Below are positions 61,624 through 64,000 of a stretch of DNA of 64,000 bases, one piece after another. Numbering within the stretch: position 1 is the first letter of the stretch; each line of letters opens with the position of its first letter. The DNA comes from Bacillota bacterium (GTDB lineage Bacteria; Bacillota; Clostridia; Ch29). A program made the position numbers and the translations under genes. The notes beneath the pieces are model-generated. The model saw only the letters and a program-made list of their open reading frames with translations. It was not told the DNA's origin and ran no database searches. The DNA lies in assembly GCA_013540605.1 (NCBI GenBank), contig JABVCK010000004.1, forward strand, positions 124,001-188,000, in the 5' to 3' direction.

Positions 61624-61652
61624 ATTTTATTCAATTATCACGGGTTTGTCAA
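61624..61652 (-). promoter_or_regulatory. Sigma-A promoter of the Moco-linked operon
   Basis: TTGACA (61647-61652) and TAAAAT (61624-61629) are separated by exactly 17 bp on the minus strand, placing the transcript start near 61617, twelve bases before the riboswitch. It begins five bases after the stop codon of the DUF3343 gene. Confidence 0.85.
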
Positions 61653-61656
61653 ACCT

Positions 61657-61890
61657 TTATGCACTGTATATAAGTCTTTCCCTTCCGCCCTCTACTGCAA
61701 ACAGCTTGTGTATATCCTCGCTTATATACCGCCTTATATCTCCGTCCAGGACAACCCGTACGCCTATACCGCAGTCCGAGCTCAGTTTGCGCGGCACCGG
61801 CAGCAGTTCTATTGTGATGCCGTTCTTCTCCATATACCTTTTGTACTTCATTGCCCCCGAGTGGGTAAAAAAGGTTGCAACATATTCCAT
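61657..61890 (-). CDS. DUF3343 protein of the selenium module
   Basis: A 77-residue DUF3343 protein (YVATFFTHSGAMKYKRYMEKNGITIELLPVPRKLSSDCGIGVRV). The conserved cysteine lies in the SSDCGIG loop. The family regularly accompanies yedF/yedE and class V aminotransferases in bacteria that use selenium. I favour the second in-frame ATG (61890), preceded by AAGGT; the first is six bases upstream. Confidence 0.88.
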   Translation of the reverse strand: MEYVATFFTHSGAMKYKRYMEKNGITIELLPVPRKLSSDCGIGVRVVLDGDIRRYISEDIHKLFAVEGGRERLIYSA

Positions 61891-61896
61891 AAGCAT

Positions 61897-62118
61897 CTAC
61901 CTTGTCAAAGTCAATATAAAATCAGAGCCGCTCTTCTCAACGCTTACCTGGTACCCTGCATTTTTCCCAAACCTGGTCACGTTATCCCTGGCCGTGGTAT
62001 TGTCAACTATAACCTGCACGCCGCCGGTGCAATTCTCCACAGCCTTCTTTGTCAACAGGACCGGTTCAGGGCAGGACCTTCCCCTTGCATCCACCTGGTT
62101 AAGATTCAAGCTTGGCAT
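61897..62118 (-). CDS. yedF: TusA/YedF-type sulfur/selenium carrier protein
   Basis: A 73-residue TusA-family protein with the active cysteine in DARGRSCPEPVLLTKKAV (about C15) and the later DNTTARDNVTRFGKNAGY segment that is typical of YedF. It consists of the TusA domain only; full YedF proteins of selenium users have an additional C-terminal domain. Such proteins carry persulfide or perselenide sulfur/selenium. The start overlaps the end of yedE by 20 bases. Confidence 0.88.
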   Translation of the reverse strand: MPSLNLNQVDARGRSCPEPVLLTKKAVENCTGGVQVIVDNTTARDNVTRFGKNAGYQVSVEKSGSDFILTLTR

Positions 62119-63184
62119 CCCCCTTCACTTTAATATCGCTGCTCCTGTCAATATTAAAATAGCCAACCGCAAATACGGCGATAAACCCTATTATTACTGC
62201 AACCTGCCCGTTAGCTGTAGGCCCGTTAGCGGATGCGGCCAATCCGAAGTTGTGGGCAAAGGCTGCTCCGGCAGCCATTCCCATAACGGTTACGGCTGAA
62301 TCAATGTTGCCCTCGGCCGCCAGAATCAGCTGTCTTAGGGGGCACCCACCAAGGAGCACCGATGCCCACCCGGCCAGGGCCATTCCTAGAAAATTCCACA
62401 GCCCATCGGTATGCGCGATGGGTTGGCCCTCAAATCCTAGTTTAAATGTACCTGCAATAAGGTTGGCCGCCAGTGCTGCTGCAAATATTGCTATGAAGCC
62501 CGATAGAAGGTGCCAATCCTTAAACATTATAAGGTCCCTCAAACCGCCAACCATACAAAGCCTGGTCCTTTGTGCAAGGGCTCCGAGAGCCAATCCTGCC
62601 GCCAGGGATAAAACCACCGGCGCGTGCGCCGCGCCAGGGCCGCTTTCGCTGAAGAAGATGAATGCCGGTCTGACAATCAGAAGAACCAGCAAACCAAGGG
62701 CTATTGCCGGAAAAAGGTAGCCTTCAAAACTCGAAAGAGAATAAGTCCTTTTTAGCGAGAACCCTTTATTAAGAAATACAATGCCTATTCCTATCCCTGA
62801 AACAAATCCAAGAATACCGAATATCGCGTTAAGGTCTCCTCCAGCCAGCCTGAGTATCATTCTCAGAGGACATCCCAGAAACATCAACGCCCCCACTATA
62901 ACAATAAATCCGAGTACAAACCTGGCAAAGGGTGATGACCCTCCCCTGACGTTAAACTCCTTTGCCCCAAAGGCCATCAGGAAGGCTCCCAGCACTATAC
63001 CCAGGATTTCCGGCCTTATGTACTGGACTACCGCAGCCCTGTGCAGCCCCAGGGCTCCCACCGTATCCCTGATGAAGCAGGCAATGCAAAGCCCATAATT
63101 CCCCGCATTTCCCGATTTAACCAGAACCACGGCCAGTATGCCTGCTATGGCTCCGGTTATCATGATGCCTTTCTTGCCACCCAT
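62099..63184 (-). CDS. yedE: YedE-family selenium/sulfur transporter
   Basis: A 361-residue membrane protein with about ten helices and two copies of the family signature around conserved cysteines: ALMFLGCPLRMILRLAGGDLNA and SVLLGGCPLRQLILAAEGNID. Additional motifs are GNYGLCIACFIRDTVGALG and QRTRLCMVGGLRD. YedE-related proteins with YedF and DUF3343 are associated with selenium metabolism. Start ATG at 63184 after AAGGAGGGG. It forms an operon with yedF and the DUF3343 gene. Confidence 0.92.
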   Translation of the reverse strand: MGGKKGIMITGAIAGILAVVLVKSGNAGNYGLCIACFIRDTVGALGLHRAAVVQYIRPEILGIVLGAFLMAFGAKEFNVRGGSSPFARFVLGFIVIVGALMFLGCPLRMILRLAGGDLNAIFGILGFVSGIGIGIVFLNKGFSLKRTYSLSSFEGYLFPAIALGLLVLLIVRPAFIFFSESGPGAAHAPVVLSLAAGLALGALAQRTRLCMVGGLRDLIMFKDWHLLSGFIAIFAAALAANLIAGTFKLGFEGQPIAHTDGLWNFLGMALAGWASVLLGGCPLRQLILAAEGNIDSAVTVMGMAAGAAFAHNFGLAASANGPTANGQVAVIIGFIAVFAVGYFNIDRSSDIKVKGDAKLES

Positions 63185-63344
63185 GTTACCCCTCCTTATG
63201 TAGTACTGTTGCCAAAATTCACCTTTCACCAGTTATTTTATTAACAAATCCCGCAGAAGTACAATAACCGTAATTTATACAAGAACAGGTATTATAACAA
63301 ATATCTATCGTTGGAGCGGAGGGATTTGTAGTACAATAGGGTAA

Positions 63345-63480
63345 GAGGCCGCTGGTAGTTCGTAGTTGGCAGGTGGTAGGTGGCAGACATCAAGGCAAAA
63401 CTAGAGGGTAAAAAACCAAAGGCATAGCCCGGATCCCTGTGATCTGTGATCTGTGATCTAACATCTGGGAATGTCCAAAA
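63345..63480. repeat. Heptamer-based repeat, copy 7
   Basis: AGTTCGTAGTTGGCAGG-type units, a degenerate core (AGGGTAAAAAACCAAAGGCATAGCCC-like), then three GATCTGT units, ending with GGGAATGTCC, the inverse of the GGGGACATTCC element. It occupies the divergent promoter region between yedE and the class V aminotransferase gene. Confidence 0.75.
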
Positions 63481-63498
63481 TAATAGAGGGGGGTGCTG

Positions 63499-64000
63499 AT
63501 GATGAAAAGGGTTTATCTTGATAACGGTGCCACATCCTATCCCAAGGCCCCTGGCGTTGGAGATAGAATGAAGCACTTCATAGAAGATATCGGGTGCAGT
63601 GTAAACAGAAGCGGCTACGAGAGCGATTTCTCCACCGAAGAGGTAGTTTTTGAGACCCGCGAGATAATCGCAGGGATGTTCAATTTTGATCTGCCGGAGA
63701 ACGTAGTATTTACCCTTAACGTGACCCAGGCGTTGAATTTCCTGATTAAGGGCATCCTGGACGCAGGGGACCACTGCATAGTGTCGTCAATGGAGCATAA
63801 TGCCGTGATGCGGCCTTTGATGCAGTTAAGCAGGATGGGAGTGGAATTTACAAGAATCCAGTGTGACGAATTCGGTAGGATGGATGCGGACAGTATCCGC
63901 AGCCATATAAAGAATAATACAAAGGCAGTGATTGTTACCCATGCCTCAAACGTATGCGGCACTGTACTTCCTGTTCAAGAGATAGGCAATATATGCAGGC
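63499..64000 (+). CDS. Class V aminotransferase (cysteine desulfurase-like), partial
   Basis: The first 167 residues of a pyridoxal-phosphate enzyme that runs off the window. Recognisable parts are RVYLDNGATSYPKAPGVGD, NRSGYESDFSTEEVVFETR, FTLNVTQALNFLIKG, SSMEHNAVMRPL and VIVTHASNVCGTV. It resembles the class V aminotransferases (cysteine desulfurase/selenocysteine lyase-like) that co-occur with YedE/YedF and selenium-dependent molybdenum hydroxylases. Tandem ATG codons follow GAGGGGGG. It is divergent from yedE. Confidence 0.9.
   Translation, partial: MMKRVYLDNGATSYPKAPGVGDRMKHFIEDIGCSVNRSGYESDFSTEEVVFETREIIAGMFNFDLPENVVFTLNVTQALNFLIKGILDAGDHCIVSSMEHNAVMRPLMQLSRMGVEFTRIQCDEFGRMDADSIRSHIKNNTKAVIVTHASNVCGTVLPVQEIGNICR

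Noticed and set aside
1-64000. tRNA, rRNA or flagellar genes
   Set aside because: None were recognised on either strand by reading; the T-box is the only tRNA-related element.

Overview
The window looks like a chromosomal segment of an anaerobic, low-to-mid GC Gram-positive bacterium of the class Clostridia. The evidence is a T-box leader in front of valS, strong GGAGG-type ribosome binding sites with frequent TTG/GTG starts, PspC/LiaF-type envelope-stress proteins, and selenium and molybdenum genes. Nearly all genes lie on the minus strand. No rRNA, tRNA or CRISPR array was found, and I do not assign a genus.

Left part (1-24 kb): a MurE-type ligase, an oligopeptide/dipeptide ABC importer operon (oppA-B-C-D-F), a small zinc-ribbon protein, a GDT1-family membrane protein, folC, a GNAT acetyltransferase, valS behind a T-box (specifier GUA), lepB, pgsA, an ornithine-cyclodeaminase-like gene, a TetR-headed MacAB-like efflux operon, an orphan copZ and a DMT-family exporter. 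Its intergenic spaces hold an unusual repeat family: long imperfect hairpins built from degenerate 7-bp units (CAGATCG, AACTGCC, AGTTCGT types) around a conserved core, usually next to GGGGACATTCC / GGTGTGTCCCC elements.

Middle part (24.7-41.6 kb): one long minus-strand chemosensory locus with unusual architecture. It contains a soluble receptor with two complete MCP signalling hairpins, two different triple-CheW proteins, a CheA with two Hpt domains, CheB, CheR, three single-domain response regulators, an Hpt-STAS-like protein, a HEAT-repeat protein, a ParA-type ATPase and an EAL phosphodiesterase. No flagellar gene and no transmembrane receptor accompanies it. Just upstream of its first gene sits a FimB-sized tyrosine recombinase framed by three 26-bp dyad sites, the left one inverted relative to the two right ones. 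This could be a DNA-inversion switch beside the array promoter.

Next (42.8-50.9 kb): a long-form urocanate hydratase with a PHP hydrolase, a PspC/LiaF-like pair, a PepV-type dipeptidase, CorA, a small unknown gene and the remnant of a CZB-type chemoreceptor.

Right part (50.9-64 kb): an apparent ~10.7 kb minus-strand operon headed by a sigma-A promoter and a candidate Moco riboswitch with terminator. It encodes an FMN-binding lipoprotein, lipoproteins with the fold of the sulfite-oxidase molybdopterin domain, a DUF364 metal-chelation protein, a complete ECF transporter (S, A1, A2, T), an exported phosphodiesterase/pyrophosphatase-like enzyme, MobB, a kinase-like protein, a GntR regulator and a MOT1-type molybdate transporter. 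Upstream lies a selenium module (yedE-yedF-DUF3343) and, divergently, a class V aminotransferase of the type often found with selenium-dependent molybdenum enzymes. The regulator, the transporter and the predicted ligand-binding proteins together suggest an undescribed uptake or salvage system for molybdenum cofactor (or Mo/W).
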